Shown: positions 17,026-28,202 of the stretch, piece by piece
Layout: each line of letters opens with the position of its first letter
Position numbering within the stretch: position 1 is the stretch's first letter
Assembly (NCBI RefSeq): GCF_003853705.1
Contig: NZ_QTQI01000004.1
Span: 124,001-188,000, forward strand
Length of the DNA: 64,000 nucleotides
From: Burkholderia sp. Bp8992
GTDB taxonomy: Bacteria > Pseudomonadota > Gammaproteobacteria > Burkholderiales > Burkholderiaceae
Reading direction: 5' to 3'
Made by a program: the position numbers and the translations under genes
The notes under the pieces: generated by a model
Database searches by the model: none
Seen by the model: only the letters and a program-made list of their open reading frames with translations
What the model was told of the DNA's origin: nothing

Positions 17026-17607
17026 TCACTTTTCGACGATCGCCACGCGTATGCCGTTTGTAAGAATCGTAATTGTACCGGGTTCGTAGTTCACCCCGGC
17101 AAATTGCAGCTGCTCGGGCTTGAACGTGTAGATCGGATAATTGGTCAGCAACTGCGTCGCGAGCAGGCCGGCGGCCGCGCCGACCTGCTGTGCGTACATC
17201 TGCGCGTCGCCGTCGAGCACGAGGCTGTCGACGGCAGGCGCCCTCAGCACGACCGAGCGGCTCGGCGCGTCGTACGCGAGCTGGCCCGACACGGTGAACT
17301 TGCCGCTGACGGGCGCGCGCAGGAAGGGGCTCTCGAAATGCGCGTCGAGCTGCACGGCGACGCGGTTCTGGTCGGGCAGCAGGTTGACGGCCGGGTTCGC
17401 GAGCGACACGTCCACGACCTGCGCGACCGTCTTCTGGTAAGGGAACTTGCGCCCGACGGCCTTCTGCACGTCGCCGCGCGAGAACGTGTAGTGGTCGGGG
17501 ATGAACGGGAACGTCGACGCGCAGGCAGCGAGCGAGACGCACACGCCGACGGCGCCGATGGATGCGGCAAGGAAACGGCGCCGGCCGGGCGCGCGGGATG
17601 CAGTCAT
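17026..17607 (-). CDS. DUF1439 family lipoprotein
   Basis: 193-residue predicted lipoprotein. A positively charged N-terminus ([10 protein letters not shown]) precedes a hydrophobic stretch and the lipobox VSLAACAS, with lipidation on Cys29. The mature part matches DUF1439 (YceB-like) with the [20 protein letters not shown] opening and a predicted beta-rich lipid-binding-like fold. It probably sits in the outer membrane or periplasmic face. Its ATG overlaps the stop of the upstream YkgJ-type gene by 4 nt. E. coli YceB has no firm function. Confidence 0.82.
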   Translation of the reverse strand: MTASRAPGRRRFLAASIGAVGVCVSLAACASTFPFIPDHYTFSRGDVQKAVGRKFPYQKTVAQVVDVSLANPAVNLLPDQNRVAVQLDAHFESPFLRAPVSGKFTVSGQLAYDAPSRSVVLRAPAVDSLVLDGDAQMYAQQVGAAAGLLATQLLTNYPIYTFKPEQLQFAGVNYEPGTITILTNGIRVAIVEK

Positions 17608-17933
17608 GCTGAACTCTCTCCTGTAGGCGACGGCTGCGTCGCGGCCTCGAGGCGCGTGAGCCATGCAAGTGCGTCGTCGCGCGACGCGCCGCACATGTCG
17701 GCGGACGGCTGCAGCCCGGAACAGCATGCGGGGCGCTCGGGCCGGCCGAAGATCATGCAGCGCAGGTCGTCGCCGAGCTGCACGCAGCGCACGCCGGCCG
17801 GCTTGCCGCCGGGCATGCCCGGAATCGGGCTGGAAATCGACGGCGCGATGCAGCACGCGCCGCAGCCCTCGCGGCACGCATGCGACGGCGGGACCTCGGC
17901 GGGCACCGGGCGGACAGGCAATTCGACGGACAC
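17604..17933 (-). CDS. YkgJ family cysteine cluster protein
   Basis: 109-residue protein with the YkgJ/UPF0153 Cys pattern: CxxxCGACC near the N-terminus ([11 protein letters not shown]), then RCVQL, RCMIF and ACCSG downstream. The eight or so conserved cysteines are thought to bind zinc or an iron-sulfur cluster. I take the GTG at 17933 as start, with GAGAG a few nt upstream; the frame remains open to an ATG at 18011, so the N-terminus is uncertain. It is translationally coupled to the DUF1439 lipoprotein gene. Function is unknown. Confidence 0.78.
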   Translation of the reverse strand: MSVELPVRPVPAEVPPSHACREGCGACCIAPSISSPIPGMPGGKPAGVRCVQLGDDLRCMIFGRPERPACCSGLQPSADMCGASRDDALAWLTRLEAATQPSPTGESSA

Positions 17934-18092
17934 TCGGCTCTCTCGGCAAACAACAAAAACGGTGCGGCAACCGGACGCGGCTTCCGGCAGCCCCACCCCG
18001 CATTGTGCCATCGCCGGCTGCGACGTTATTACACAATGCAGCCGAATCGCGCGTTTATATACTCGAAAGCATCTAAAAGGCGCGAGACCATC

Positions 18093-19484
18093 ATGTATTC
18101 TGGTTCTGCCGACACACTGTTCCGTCCCGATTTGCTCGCGAAATACGGCGCGAACGGGCCGCGCTATACGTCATACCCCACCGCGCTGCAGTTTCGCGAC
18201 GATTTCGATCCGGCCGACTACGTGCGCGCGGCCAGCGACCCCGGCGCGTCGTCGAGCGAGCTGTCGCTGTACTTCCACATCCCGTTCTGCAACACCGCGT
18301 GCTTCTACTGCGGCTGCAACAAGATCGCGACCAACAACCGCCGCCGCGCCCGCCCGTACCTCGACCAGCTCAAGCGCGAGATGGCGCTGCAGGCGGCGCT
18401 GTTCGATCCGTCGCGCCCCGTCACGCAGCTGCACTGGGGCGGCGGCACGCCGACCTTCCTGTCCGACGACGAGACGGCCGAGCTGATGGCGGCCACCCGC
18501 GAGCACTTCGCGCTCGCCCCGGACGCCGACGCCGAGTTCTCGATCGAGATCGACCCGCGCACGGTCACGCCCGCGACGCTCGTGCACCTGCGCACGATCG
18601 GCTTCAACCGGCTGAGCCTCGGCGTGCAGGATTTCGATCCGGTCGTGCAGCAGGCGATCAACCGCATCCAGCCGCTCGCGATGACGGCCGACCTGCTCGG
18701 CGCCGCGCGCGCGACGGGCTTTCATTCGGTGAGCGTCGACCTGATCTACGGGCTGCCGCACCAGACCGTCGCCGTGTTCGCGCGCACGCTCGAGACGATC
18801 ATCGAGCTCGCGCCCGATCGCCTGTCGGTGTTCGGCTACGCGCACATGCCGCACCTGTTCAAGATGCAGAGGCAGATCGACGACGCGACGCTGCCGCCGC
18901 CCGAAACGCGCATCGCGCTGCTGGGCCTCGCGATCGACATGCTGACGTCGGCCGGCTACGTATACATCGGGATGGACCACTTCGCGCGGCCGTCCGACGA
19001 ACTCGTGCGCGCGCAGCGCAACGGCACGCTGCAGCGCAATTTCCAGGGCTACAGCACGCGCGCGGATACCGATCTCGTCGGCTTCGGCGTGTCGTCGATC
19101 GGCAAGGTCGGCGACGTCTATGCCCAGAACGCGAAAGACCTGCCCACATACGGCGCCGCGCTCGACGCAGGCCGGCTGCCGATCGCGCGCGGTGTGCGAC
19201 TCACGCCCGACGACCGGCTGCGCCGCGACGTGATCACGCAACTGATGTGCAATCTCGACCTGCCGTTCTCGCACGTCGAGGCCGCGCACGGCATCCGTTT
19301 CGCCGATCATTTCGCACGCGAGCTCGACGCGCTGCGCCCGCTCGAGCGCGACGGGCTGCTGACGATCGCGCGCGACCGCCTGACGATCCATCCGGCCGGC
19401 CGGATGGTCGTGCGCAACGTCGCGATGGCGTTCGACGCGTACCTGGGCCGGACGCCGCAGCAACGCTACTCGCGCACCGTCTGA
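18093..19484 (+). CDS. hemN: Oxygen-independent coproporphyrinogen III oxidase HemN
   Basis: 463-residue radical SAM enzyme of haem synthesis that converts coproporphyrinogen III to protoporphyrinogen IX without oxygen. The cluster motif [10 protein letters not shown] (Cx3Cx2CxC) lies at about residues 64-73. It is preceded by YFHIPF and followed by the SAM-contacting [10 protein letters not shown]. The C-terminal HemN domain contains [11 protein letters not shown] prefer the ATG at 18093 (MYSGSAD) for its family-like length; an in-frame ATG at 18036 would add 19 residues. It is divergent from the YkgJ-type gene. No clear FNR box was seen. Confidence 0.94.
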   Translation: MYSGSADTLFRPDLLAKYGANGPRYTSYPTALQFRDDFDPADYVRAASDPGASSSELSLYFHIPFCNTACFYCGCNKIATNNRRRARPYLDQLKREMALQAALFDPSRPVTQLHWGGGTPTFLSDDETAELMAATREHFALAPDADAEFSIEIDPRTVTPATLVHLRTIGFNRLSLGVQDFDPVVQQAINRIQPLAMTADLLGAARATGFHSVSVDLIYGLPHQTVAVFARTLETIIELAPDRLSVFGYAHMPHLFKMQRQIDDATLPPPETRIALLGLAIDMLTSAGYVYIGMDHFARPSDELVRAQRNGTLQRNFQGYSTRADTDLVGFGVSSIGKVGDVYAQNAKDLPTYGAALDAGRLPIARGVRLTPDDRLRRDVITQLMCNLDLPFSHVEAAHGIRFADHFARELDALRPLERDGLLTIARDRLTIHPAGRMVVRNVAMAFDAYLGRTPQQRYSRTV

Positions 19485-19556
19485 CGCCCGCGCCGGCCGC
19501 ACGCGGGCGGCCGGTTTGATACAGTGTGGGGCTTACGCTCCGCCAGAACCCGCACG

Positions 19557-19814
19557 ATGCGCACCACCAAAGCGACCCACGCGGTCGAACGCCTGAAGAC
19601 CCGCTCCGGCAACCCGCAATTCGCGGCCGTCGCGATGGCGGGCGGCCTGTTCTATCTCGTCGACCGTTCCGGCGGCACCGCCGAAAAGCGCTGCGAGCCG
19701 CTGCCGCTCGACGAATTCGTCAAGTTCGTCGACGAATTCGGCCCCAAAAAGCCGCGCAAGGCGAGCAAGCTCGACCTCGCATTCGAGGCGCAGATCAAGA
19801 AGAGCAAGGGGTAA
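19557..19814 (+). CDS. Conserved small hypothetical protein
   Basis: 85-residue soluble protein, basic at both ends, with a central GGLFYLVDRSGGTAEKRCEPLPL segment that reads as two beta strands. The helix DEFVKFVDEFGPKKPRK follows. The codon pattern is strongly GC at third positions, and the frame fills the space between hemN and the PIMT-like gene, so I regard it as real. It resembles small hypothetical proteins of Burkholderia by general look only. The ATG at 19557 is preferred over one at 19524 because conserved-looking sequence starts at MRTTKATHAVE. No function can be offered. Confidence 0.65.
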   Translation: MRTTKATHAVERLKTRSGNPQFAAVAMAGGLFYLVDRSGGTAEKRCEPLPLDEFVKFVDEFGPKKPRKASKLDLAFEAQIKKSKG

Positions 19815-19918
19815 AGGTCTGTTGCAGGCCGCCTGAAGGCTTCGCGGCCGCCCCGTTTGGTACAATCACGAAGTTTCTCTATCCCCGCTGATGGCCGACC
19901 AGGCTGCGTGACCACACC

Positions 19919-20575
19919 ATGAATATCGAAAACGCGCGTTTCAACATGATCGAACAGCAGATCCGTCCGTGGGACGTGCTGGATCTGGACGTCCTGGGCC
20001 TGCTGTCGATCGTCAAGCGTGAAAACTACGTTCAGGCCGAATACCGCGATCTCGCGTTCGCCGACCTCGAACTGCCGCTGCCCGGCGGCGCCAGCAAGAT
20101 GCTGTTCCCGCGCGTCGAAGCGCGCGTGCTGCAGGAGCTGACGGTCAAGAAGCACGAGAACGTGCTCGTGATCGGCGCGGGTTCGGGCTACCTGGCCGCA
20201 CTGTTCGCGCATCGCGCCCAGCACGTGACGGCCGTCGAGATCGATCCGGCGATCGCGAAGTTCGCGGAAGACAACCTGCGCAACGACGGCGTGACCAACG
20301 CGGAAGTCGTGCTCGGCGACGGTTCGCGCGGCTGGGCGGCCAAGGCGCCGTACGACGTGATCTGCGTCGCCGGCGGCCTGCCCGTCGTGCCGCAGGAAAT
20401 GCTCGAGCAACTGAAGGTTGGCGGCCGCCTGTCGGCATTCGTCGGCGGCCGTCCGGTGATGAAGGCGCAGATCATCACGCGCATCGACGACAAGCAGTAC
20501 CGCGTCGCCGACGTGTTCGAGACGTACATCGACCACCTCGTCAACGCGATCGAGCCGTCGCGCTTCAAGTTCTGA
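19919..20575 (+). CDS. Protein-L-isoaspartate O-methyltransferase family protein
   Basis: 218-residue SAM-dependent methyltransferase of the PIMT family. The N-terminal MIEQQIRPWDVLD and the SAM-binding VLVIGAGSGYLAALF (about 82-96) are typical, as is AVEIDPAIAKFAEDNL. The usual PIMT active-site stretch with a GQTIS-like sequence is replaced by LPGGASKMLFPRVEARV (about 54-70). The isoaspartyl-repair activity is therefore not certain. It precedes the rhodanese gene by 14 bp, probably as an operon. Confidence 0.82.
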   Translation: MNIENARFNMIEQQIRPWDVLDLDVLGLLSIVKRENYVQAEYRDLAFADLELPLPGGASKMLFPRVEARVLQELTVKKHENVLVIGAGSGYLAALFAHRAQHVTAVEIDPAIAKFAEDNLRNDGVTNAEVVLGDGSRGWAAKAPYDVICVAGGLPVVPQEMLEQLKVGGRLSAFVGGRPVMKAQIITRIDDKQYRVADVFETYIDHLVNAIEPSRFKF

Positions 20576-20589
20576 GCCGCGGAGCCTCC

Positions 20590-20913
20590 ATGCAGATCCT
20601 GACGCCCGCGATGCTCGCGGAATGGCTCGGCGATGCGGCGCGCCCCGCGCCGGTCGTACTCGACGTGCGCGAGCCGTGGGAAATCGCAACCGCGCAGATC
20701 GCCGGCAGCGTATCGATTCCGATGCAGCAGATTCCCGCGCGCAGCGAAGAGCTCGACGACGAAACGGAAATCGTCTGCGTGTGCCACCACGGGATGCGCA
20801 GCGCGCAGGTCGCGATGTTCCTCGAATCGCGCGGCTTCACGAAGCTGTACAACCTGCAAGGCGGAATCGACGCGTGGTCGCGCGACGTCGATCCGTCCGT
20901 GCCGCGCTACTGA
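20590..20913 (+). CDS. Single-domain rhodanese-like sulfurtransferase
   Basis: 107-residue rhodanese domain. The structural signature VLDVREPWE lies at about 23-31, and the active-site loop CHHGMRSA has the catalytic cysteine near residue 62. The six-residue loop CxxGxR is the form found in sulfurtransferases and GlpE/PspE-like proteins. Length is that of a stand-alone domain. It is 14 bp after the PIMT-like gene and is followed by a strong terminator, so the two form a short operon. The sulfur donor and acceptor are unknown. Confidence 0.9.
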   Translation: MQILTPAMLAEWLGDAARPAPVVLDVREPWEIATAQIAGSVSIPMQQIPARSEELDDETEIVCVCHHGMRSAQVAMFLESRGFTKLYNLQGGIDAWSRDVDPSVPRY

Positions 20914-20982
20914 CCTGTCCGGCGGCGCATCGCGCGCCGCCGCGCCGTCCGGCACACTGCCGCCGGCCGCACTGACCCGCCG

Positions 20983-21015
20983 AACGGGCACGCATCGCGT
21001 GCCCGTTTCTCTTTT
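20983..21015 (+). terminator. Rho-independent terminator after the rhodanese gene
   Basis: AACGGGCACGC (20983-20993) and GCGTGCCCGTT (20997-21007) form an 11-bp perfect stem with the 3-nt loop ATC. It is followed by TCTCTTTT. It isolates the urea transporter operon from upstream transcription. Confidence 0.9.
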
Positions 21016-21202
21016 CCGCCCCGCTTCGGTTCCTTCCGCACGCCGCCGGTGACGCACAACGGCGCCGCGCGCCGACCGTGCACCATTTACGCCCGCGCGC
21101 CTGCACCGCAACGGACCGTGCGTGCTGCACGACGCATCATCCGCACCACCCCGACGCCCGGGAACGCCCCGCACCGGCACGCCCGGCGTGCATTCGCGCG
21201 AC

Positions 21203-21217
21203 TGGCACATGCCTTGC
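21203..21217 (+). promoter_or_regulatory. Sigma-54 (RpoN) promoter of urtA
   Basis: TGGCAC at 21203-21208, five bases, then TTGC at 21214-21217: an exact match to the -24/-12 consensus TGGCAC-N5-TTGC. Transcription would start near 21229, about 50 nt before the urtA ATG. It predicts activation by NtrC under nitrogen limitation. Confidence 0.85.
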
Positions 21218-21277
21218 GTTACACGATGGCAGGCGCCGCCACGGCGCACGCACATCCAACACGACAAGGGGATCCCG

Positions 21278-22585
21278 ATGAAACGTCGCAGTCTGTTGAA
21301 GTTCGGTTCGATGGCCGGCGCGCTCGCACTGGCGGGCAAGAGCCCGTTCGCGCATGCGGCCGATGCGGGCACCGGCCCGATCAAGGTCGGCATCCTGCAC
21401 TCGCTGTCGGGCACGATGGCGATCTCGGAGACGTCGCTGAAGGACACCGCGCTGATGACGATCGCCGACATCAACAAGAGCGGCGGCGTGATGGGCCGCA
21501 AGCTCGAGCCCGTGGTGGTGGATCCCGCGTCGAACTGGCCGCTGTTCGCCGAGAAGGCCCGCCAGTTGCTCACGCAGGACAAGGTTGCGTGCGTGTTCGG
21601 CTGCTGGACGTCGGTGTCGCGCAAGTCCGTGCTACCGGTGTTCGAGGAGCTCAACGGGCTGCTCTACTACCCGGTGCAGTATGAAGGCGAGGAAATGTCG
21701 CGCAACGTGTTCTACACGGGCGCCGCGCCGAACCAGCAGGCGATCCCGGCCGTCGAGTACCTGATGGGCGCGGAAGGCGGCAGCGCGAAGCGCTTCTTCC
21801 TGCTCGGCACCGACTACGTGTACCCGCGCACGACCAACAAGATCCTGCGCGCGTTCCTGAAATCGAAGGGCGTGAAGGACGCCGATATTCAGGAGGTCTA
21901 CACGCCGTTCGGCCACAGCGATTACCAGACCATCGTCGCGAACATCAAGACATTCTCGCAGGGCGGCAAGACGACCGTGATCTCGACGATCAACGGCGAT
22001 TCGAACGTGCCGTTCTACAAGGAACTCGGCAACCAGGGGATCAAGGCGACCGACGTGCCGGTCGTCGCGTTCTCGGTCGGCGAGGAAGAGCTGCGCGGGA
22101 TCGACACGAAGCCGCTCGTCGGCCACCTGGCCGCGTGGAACTACTTCATGTCGGTGAAGAACCCGACCAACACGAAGTTCAAGGACCAGTTCGCTTCGTG
22201 GGTGAAGGCGAACAACCTGCCGGGCGGCGCGAAGCGCGTGACCAACGACCCGATGGAAGCGACCTACGTCGGCATCCACATGTGGAAGCAAGCCGTCGAG
22301 AAGGCGAAGAGCACCGATGTCGACAAGGTGCGCGTCGCGATGATCGGCCAGACGGTTGCCGCACCGTCGGGCTTCACGCTCTCGATGGACGGCAACCACC
22401 ACCTGCACAAGCCGGTGATGATCGGCGAGATCCGCGGCGACGGGCAGTTCAACGTCGTGTGGAAGACGAAGACCGCCGTGCGCGCGCAGCCGTGGAGCCC
22501 GTTCATTGCCGGCAACCAGGGCAAGCCGGACATCGTCACGTCGATCCCGGCATTCCTGCGCCGGCAGCGCACGGCGATGGCCTGA
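21278..22585 (+). CDS. urtA: Urea ABC transporter substrate-binding protein UrtA
   Basis: 435-residue periplasmic urea-binding protein. The N-terminus has a twin-arginine motif in MKRRSLLKFGS and ends near FAHAAD. The mature part is a Peripla_BP_5 domain with the UrtA features PIKVGILHSLSGTMAISE, FGCWTSVSRKSVLPVFE and LLYYPVQYEGEE, which distinguish it from branched-chain amino-acid binders. AAGGGGA lies 7 nt before the ATG. It is the first gene of urtABCDE and is preceded by a sigma-54 promoter. It delivers urea to the UrtBC permease. Confidence 0.97.
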   Translation: MKRRSLLKFGSMAGALALAGKSPFAHAADAGTGPIKVGILHSLSGTMAISETSLKDTALMTIADINKSGGVMGRKLEPVVVDPASNWPLFAEKARQLLTQDKVACVFGCWTSVSRKSVLPVFEELNGLLYYPVQYEGEEMSRNVFYTGAAPNQQAIPAVEYLMGAEGGSAKRFFLLGTDYVYPRTTNKILRAFLKSKGVKDADIQEVYTPFGHSDYQTIVANIKTFSQGGKTTVISTINGDSNVPFYKELGNQGIKATDVPVVAFSVGEEELRGIDTKPLVGHLAAWNYFMSVKNPTNTKFKDQFASWVKANNLPGGAKRVTNDPMEATYVGIHMWKQAVEKAKSTDVDKVRVAMIGQTVAAPSGFTLSMDGNHHLHKPVMIGEIRGDGQFNVVWKTKTAVRAQPWSPFIAGNQGKPDIVTSIPAFLRRQRTAMA

Positions 22586-22698
22586 CGCGATGCAGGGGCG
22601 CGCGCACCGGCGCGATGCCCCGCTCGCACGCCTGCACCGATGCGCGAGCCCGCCCATCGGTGCATGAATCCGTCTCCCCACGCCGACAGGATTTCCCG

Positions 22699-24318
22699 AT
22701 GCCTACACGCTTTCGCCGAGCCGTCCGCGCGATCGCCGCGTGCGCCGCCCTCGCGGGCATGCTGCCGCACGCCGCGTTCGCGCTGACGGCGGCCGATACC
22801 GCCGCGCTCGCCGGCGACGACTTCGACGCGAAGACCGCCGCGATCGAGCGCCTCGCCGCCGATGCCGATCCGCGCGCCGTCGCGGTGCTCAACGCGCTGT
22901 CGAGCGGCGACGCGCTCGCGACGGGCGACGGCCGCCTGCTGATCCAGACCGGCGACACCGCGCACGATGCGCTCACGCAGGCCGCGACGCCGGCCGGCGA
23001 TGCGCAGCCCGTGATGCTGAACAACCTGCTGCGCACGAAGATCGCGGGCGCGCTGTCGGGCCTCGCGCTCGCGTCGCCCGACGTGGCCGCGCGCAGCGAC
23101 GCGATCGATGCGCTGCTGAAGTCGCCCGATCCGGCGCTCAAGCCGATGATCGATCGCGCTCGCGCAAAGGAAACCGATCCCGCGCTGAAGCGCCGCCTCG
23201 ACGCCCTGTGGGCGATCGCCGCGCTGCACGACGCCGATCCGGCGAAGCGCCTCGAAGCCGTGCAGGTGGTGGCCGCGCGCCGCGATCTCGACATGATCGA
23301 ACAACTGCGTCCGCTCGTCGCGAAGAACGCCGACGGCAGCTACGCGGAACCCGACGCGCGCGTGCGCGACGCCGCGCAGCAAGGACTGGACGCGTTGCAT
23401 ACGCTGCAGCGCCGCGGCGAAATCGTCGGCACCTTGTTCGCGGGCCTGTCGCTCGGCAGCGTGCTGCTGCTCGCCGCGCTCGGCCTCGCGATCACGTACG
23501 GGTTGATCGGCGTGATCAACATGGCGCACGGCGAATTCCTGATGATCGGTGCGTACGCAACCTATGTGGTGCAGACGCTGATCCAGCGCTACGCGCCCGG
23601 CGCATTCGACTGGTATCCGCTCGTCGCCGTGCCCGTGTCGTTCGCGGCGGCCGCGCTCGTCGGCATCGTGCTCGAACGGCTCGTGCTGCGGCACCTGTAC
23701 GGCCGCCCGCTCGAAACGCTGCTCGCGACGTTCGGCGTGAGCCTGATCCTGATCCAGGCGACGCGCATGCTGTTCGGCGCGCAGAACGTGCAGGTCGTGA
23801 ACCCGTCATGGATGAGCGGCGGCGTGACGGTGATGCAGAACCTGATCCTGCCGTACAACCGCCTCGCGATCCTCGCGTTCGCGCTCGCGGTGGTGTTCGT
23901 CGCGTGGGCCGTGCTGACCAGGACGCGGCTCGGCCTGTTCGTGCGTGCCGTCACGCAGAACCGCCGGATGGCCGCGTGCGTCGGCGTGAAGACCGCCCGC
24001 GTCGACGCGTATGCGTTCGCGTTCGGCGCGGGCATCGCGGGCCTCGGCGGCTGCGCGCTGTCGCAGATCGGCAACGTGGGCCCCGACCTCGGCCAGAACT
24101 ACATCATCGATTCGTTCATGGCGGTCGTGCTCGGCGGCGTCGGGCAGATCGCCGGCACCGTGCTCGGCGGCTTCGGGCTCGGCCTCGCGAGCAAGGCGAT
24201 CGAACCGTTCTGGGGCGCCGTGCTCGCGAAGATCGCGGTGCTCGTGATGATCGTGCTGTTCATCCAGAAACGCCCGCAGGGCATATTCGCCCCGAAGGGC
24301 CGCAGCGCGGAGGCTTGA
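22699..24318 (+). CDS. urtB: Urea ABC transporter permease UrtB
   Basis: 539-residue inner-membrane permease. A cleaved-looking signal (1-28) is followed by a soluble 220-residue periplasmic N-terminal domain rich in DxxA helices. That domain is characteristic of UrtB and absent from LivH. From about residue 235 there are some eight membrane segments with the LivH-type motif GVINMAHGEFLMIGAY, and GGVGQIAGTVLGG near the end. It pairs with UrtC. The ATG at 22699 keeps the signal peptide; longer frames overlap urtA. It is 113 bp after urtA and 1 bp before urtC. Confidence 0.96.
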   Translation: MPTRFRRAVRAIAACAALAGMLPHAAFALTAADTAALAGDDFDAKTAAIERLAADADPRAVAVLNALSSGDALATGDGRLLIQTGDTAHDALTQAATPAGDAQPVMLNNLLRTKIAGALSGLALASPDVAARSDAIDALLKSPDPALKPMIDRARAKETDPALKRRLDALWAIAALHDADPAKRLEAVQVVAARRDLDMIEQLRPLVAKNADGSYAEPDARVRDAAQQGLDALHTLQRRGEIVGTLFAGLSLGSVLLLAALGLAITYGLIGVINMAHGEFLMIGAYATYVVQTLIQRYAPGAFDWYPLVAVPVSFAAAALVGIVLERLVLRHLYGRPLETLLATFGVSLILIQATRMLFGAQNVQVVNPSWMSGGVTVMQNLILPYNRLAILAFALAVVFVAWAVLTRTRLGLFVRAVTQNRRMAACVGVKTARVDAYAFAFGAGIAGLGGCALSQIGNVGPDLGQNYIIDSFMAVVLGGVGQIAGTVLGGFGLGLASKAIEPFWGAVLAKIAVLVMIVLFIQKRPQGIFAPKGRSAEA

Positions 24319-24319
24319 C

Positions 24320-25507
24320 GTGACTTCATTCACCGATTCGGTGTCGAACCCGGTCGCCGATGCACCGAAGCCCGCCGTCGCCGCACGTGCAGCCGACGGC
24401 TTCGCGCTCGGCCTGCCGCCGCGCCCGGCGCTGCTGTCGCGCCGCGCATGGCTCGCGCTCGTCGCGCTGTGCATCGCGATCGGCATCGGCGTGCCGCTCG
24501 CCGCGCTCGTCGCGCCCGAAGCGAGCGCGTTCCATCTGTCCGCGTATGCGATGACGCTCGCCGGCAAGCTGATGTGCTACGCGATCGCCGCGCTCGCGCT
24601 CGATCTCGTGTGGGGCTACTGCGGGATCCTGAGCCTCGGCCACGGGCTGTTCTTCGCGCTCGGCGGCTATGCGATCGGCATGTACCTGATGCGCGAGATA
24701 GGTCGCGACGGCAAGTACGGCAGCGACCTGCCCGACTTCATGGTGTTTCTCGACTGGCACCAGTTGCCGTGGTACTGGAGCGGCACGCAGCATCTCGCGT
24801 GGGCGCTCGCGCTCGTCGTGCTCGTGCCGGCCGTGCTCGCGTGGGTGTTCGGCTTCTTCACGTTCCGCTCGCGCGTGAAGGGCGTGTACCTGTCGATCAT
24901 CACGCAGGCCATGACGTTCGCCGCGATGCTGCTGTTCTATCGCAACGAGACGGGCTTCGGCGGCAACAACGGCTTCACCGACTTCAAGCGCATCGCGGGC
25001 TTCGCGATCACGTCGCCCGGTACGCGCACGGTGCTGTTGCTGCTGACGTTCGCGACGCTCGTGCTGTCGTTCATCGCCGCGCGCGCGATCGTCACGAGCA
25101 AGCTCGGGCGCGTCGTCACCGCCGTGCGCGACGGCGAGACGCGGCTGATGTTCCTCGGCTACAGCCCGCTCGCGTACAAGCTGTTCGTGTGGACCGTGTC
25201 GGCCGTACTGTGCGGCATCGCCGGCGCGCTGTACGTGCCGCAGGTCGGCATCATCAATCCCGGCGAGATGTCGCCCGGCAACTCGATCGAAATGGCGATC
25301 TGGGTCGCGGTAGGCGGACGCGGCACGCTGATCGGGCCGATCGTCGGCGCATTCGCGGTGAACGGCGCGAAGAGTTTCTTCACCGCGTACTTCGCCGAAT
25401 ACTGGCTGTTCTTCCTCGGCCTGATCTTCGTGCTCGTGCCGCTCTTGCTGCCGCGCGGGATCATGGGCCTCGTCGAAACCCTGATCGCAAAGGGGAAACG
25501 CGCATGA
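24320..25507 (+). CDS. urtC: Urea ABC transporter permease UrtC
   Basis: 395-residue LivM-type permease with about ten membrane segments. Motifs include LDLVWGYCGILSLGHGLFFALGGYAIGMY, given here as WGYCGILSLGHG and FFALGGYAIG, and the C-terminal GRGTLIGPIVGAFAVN. The start is GTG at 24320 with GGAGG upstream, one base after the urtB stop. Its own stop overlaps the urtD ATG. It forms the heterodimeric urea channel with UrtB. Confidence 0.96.
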   Translation: MTSFTDSVSNPVADAPKPAVAARAADGFALGLPPRPALLSRRAWLALVALCIAIGIGVPLAALVAPEASAFHLSAYAMTLAGKLMCYAIAALALDLVWGYCGILSLGHGLFFALGGYAIGMYLMREIGRDGKYGSDLPDFMVFLDWHQLPWYWSGTQHLAWALALVVLVPAVLAWVFGFFTFRSRVKGVYLSIITQAMTFAAMLLFYRNETGFGGNNGFTDFKRIAGFAITSPGTRTVLLLLTFATLVLSFIAARAIVTSKLGRVVTAVRDGETRLMFLGYSPLAYKLFVWTVSAVLCGIAGALYVPQVGIINPGEMSPGNSIEMAIWVAVGGRGTLIGPIVGAFAVNGAKSFFTAYFAEYWLFFLGLIFVLVPLLLPRGIMGLVETLIAKGKRA

Positions 25508-26361
25508 ACGGAACGGCCCTGTACCAGTTCACGCCGCCGCCCGAGGACGAGCTGCTCGCCGTCAGCGGCACCGCATCGATGGGGCGCGTCGTGCCGGCCG
25601 GCATCGATACGTCGCACGGCACGATCCTCTATCTCGAGGATATCGAGGTGAGCTTCGACGGCTTTCGCGCGCTGAAGAAGCTGTCGCTCGCGATCGACGC
25701 GGGCGAGCTGCGCTGCGTGATCGGCCCGAACGGCGCGGGCAAGACGACGATGATGGATGTCATCACCGGCAAGACGCGGCCCGATGCGGGCAAGGTGTTT
25801 CTCGGCCAGACCATCGACCTCGCGCGGATGAACGAACCCGAAATCGCACGTGCGGGCATCGGCCGCAAGTTCCAGAAGCCGACCGTGTTCGAGCAGCATC
25901 CGGTGTGGGAAAACCTCGAGCTCGCGATGCAGACCGACAAGGGCTGGCTCGCGTCGCTGCGTGCGCGGCTCGACCGCTCGGCGCAGGCGAAGATCGAGGA
26001 GACGCTCGCGCTGATCGGCCTCGAAAGTCACGCATACCGTGCGGCCGGCGAGCTGTCGCACGGGCAGAAGCAGCGGCTCGAAATCGGCATGCTGCTGATG
26101 CAGCGCCCGGCGCTGCTGCTGCTCGACGAGCCGGCGGCCGGCATGACCGACCACGAGACGATGGAGCTCGCCGAGCTGCTGAACACGCTGCGCGGCACCT
26201 GCTCGATGATGGTCGTCGAGCACGACATGGAATTCGTCGCGGCGCTCGCGGGCGACACGGGCCGCGTGACGGTGATGGCCGAAGGCGCGGTGCTCGCGCA
26301 GGGCACGCTCGACCAGGTCAAGCGCGACGACGCGGTGATCGAGTCTTATCTCGGACGATGA
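25504..26361 (+). CDS. urtD: Urea ABC transporter ATP-binding protein UrtD
   Basis: 285-residue ABC ATPase of the LivG type. The Walker A is GPNGAGKTT (about 79-87), the Q-loop region contains GRKFQKPTVFEQHPVWENL, the signature is LSHGQKQRLEIGM, and the Walker B is LLLLDEPAAGM. GRKFQ.PTVFE is the UrtD hallmark. An N-terminal extension of about 40 residues precedes the domain. Its ATG overlaps the urtC stop by 4 nt. It powers urea import with UrtE. Confidence 0.97.
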   Translation: MNGTALYQFTPPPEDELLAVSGTASMGRVVPAGIDTSHGTILYLEDIEVSFDGFRALKKLSLAIDAGELRCVIGPNGAGKTTMMDVITGKTRPDAGKVFLGQTIDLARMNEPEIARAGIGRKFQKPTVFEQHPVWENLELAMQTDKGWLASLRARLDRSAQAKIEETLALIGLESHAYRAAGELSHGQKQRLEIGMLLMQRPALLLLDEPAAGMTDHETMELAELLNTLRGTCSMMVVEHDMEFVAALAGDTGRVTVMAEGAVLAQGTLDQVKRDDAVIESYLGR

Positions 26362-26365
26362 TGCG

Positions 26366-28100
<1,735 letters not shown>

Positions 28101-28111
28101 GCGTTCCGCCG

Positions 28112-28128
28112 CGCACCGTTTCGGCGCA
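28112..28128 (+). promoter_or_regulatory. Candidate NtrC-binding dyad upstream of ureA
   Basis: CGCACC, five bases, then GGCGCA. This matches the enteric NtrC consensus TGCACC-N5-GGTGCA at 10 of 12 positions and keeps the spacing. It lies about 75 bp upstream of the sigma-54 promoter at 28203. In a 65 percent GC background such a match can arise by chance, hence the low confidence. Confidence 0.35.
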
Positions 28129-28202
28129 CGGCTGCATCGGTCGCTGCACGCCAGTCATGCACGACGCACCACGAACGCGCATCGCCCCATGTTCCATGCA
28201 CA

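Larger units (their letters stand above)
20914..21277. other. Intergenic region before urtA
   Basis: 364 bp without a gene. It contains the rhodanese terminator (20983-21015) and the sigma-54 promoter of urtA (21203-21217). The 190 bp between them are the expected place for NtrC-type enhancers. I looked for a TGCACC-N5-GGTGCA dyad and saw only loose half-sites (for example TGCACC near 21106), so none is called. Confidence 0.6.

Noticed and set aside
17753-18011. Upstream extension of the YkgJ-type gene to an ATG at 18011
   Set aside because: The extra residues are Cys-containing but unlike the family N-terminus, and would cover the hemN promoter region. GTG at 17933 is preferred, though not proven.
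20985-21005. NtrC-binding palindrome GGCACGCATCGCGTGCC before urtA
   Set aside because: It is the centre of an 11-bp stem followed by TCTCTTTT directly after the rhodanese gene, so a terminator is the simpler reading.
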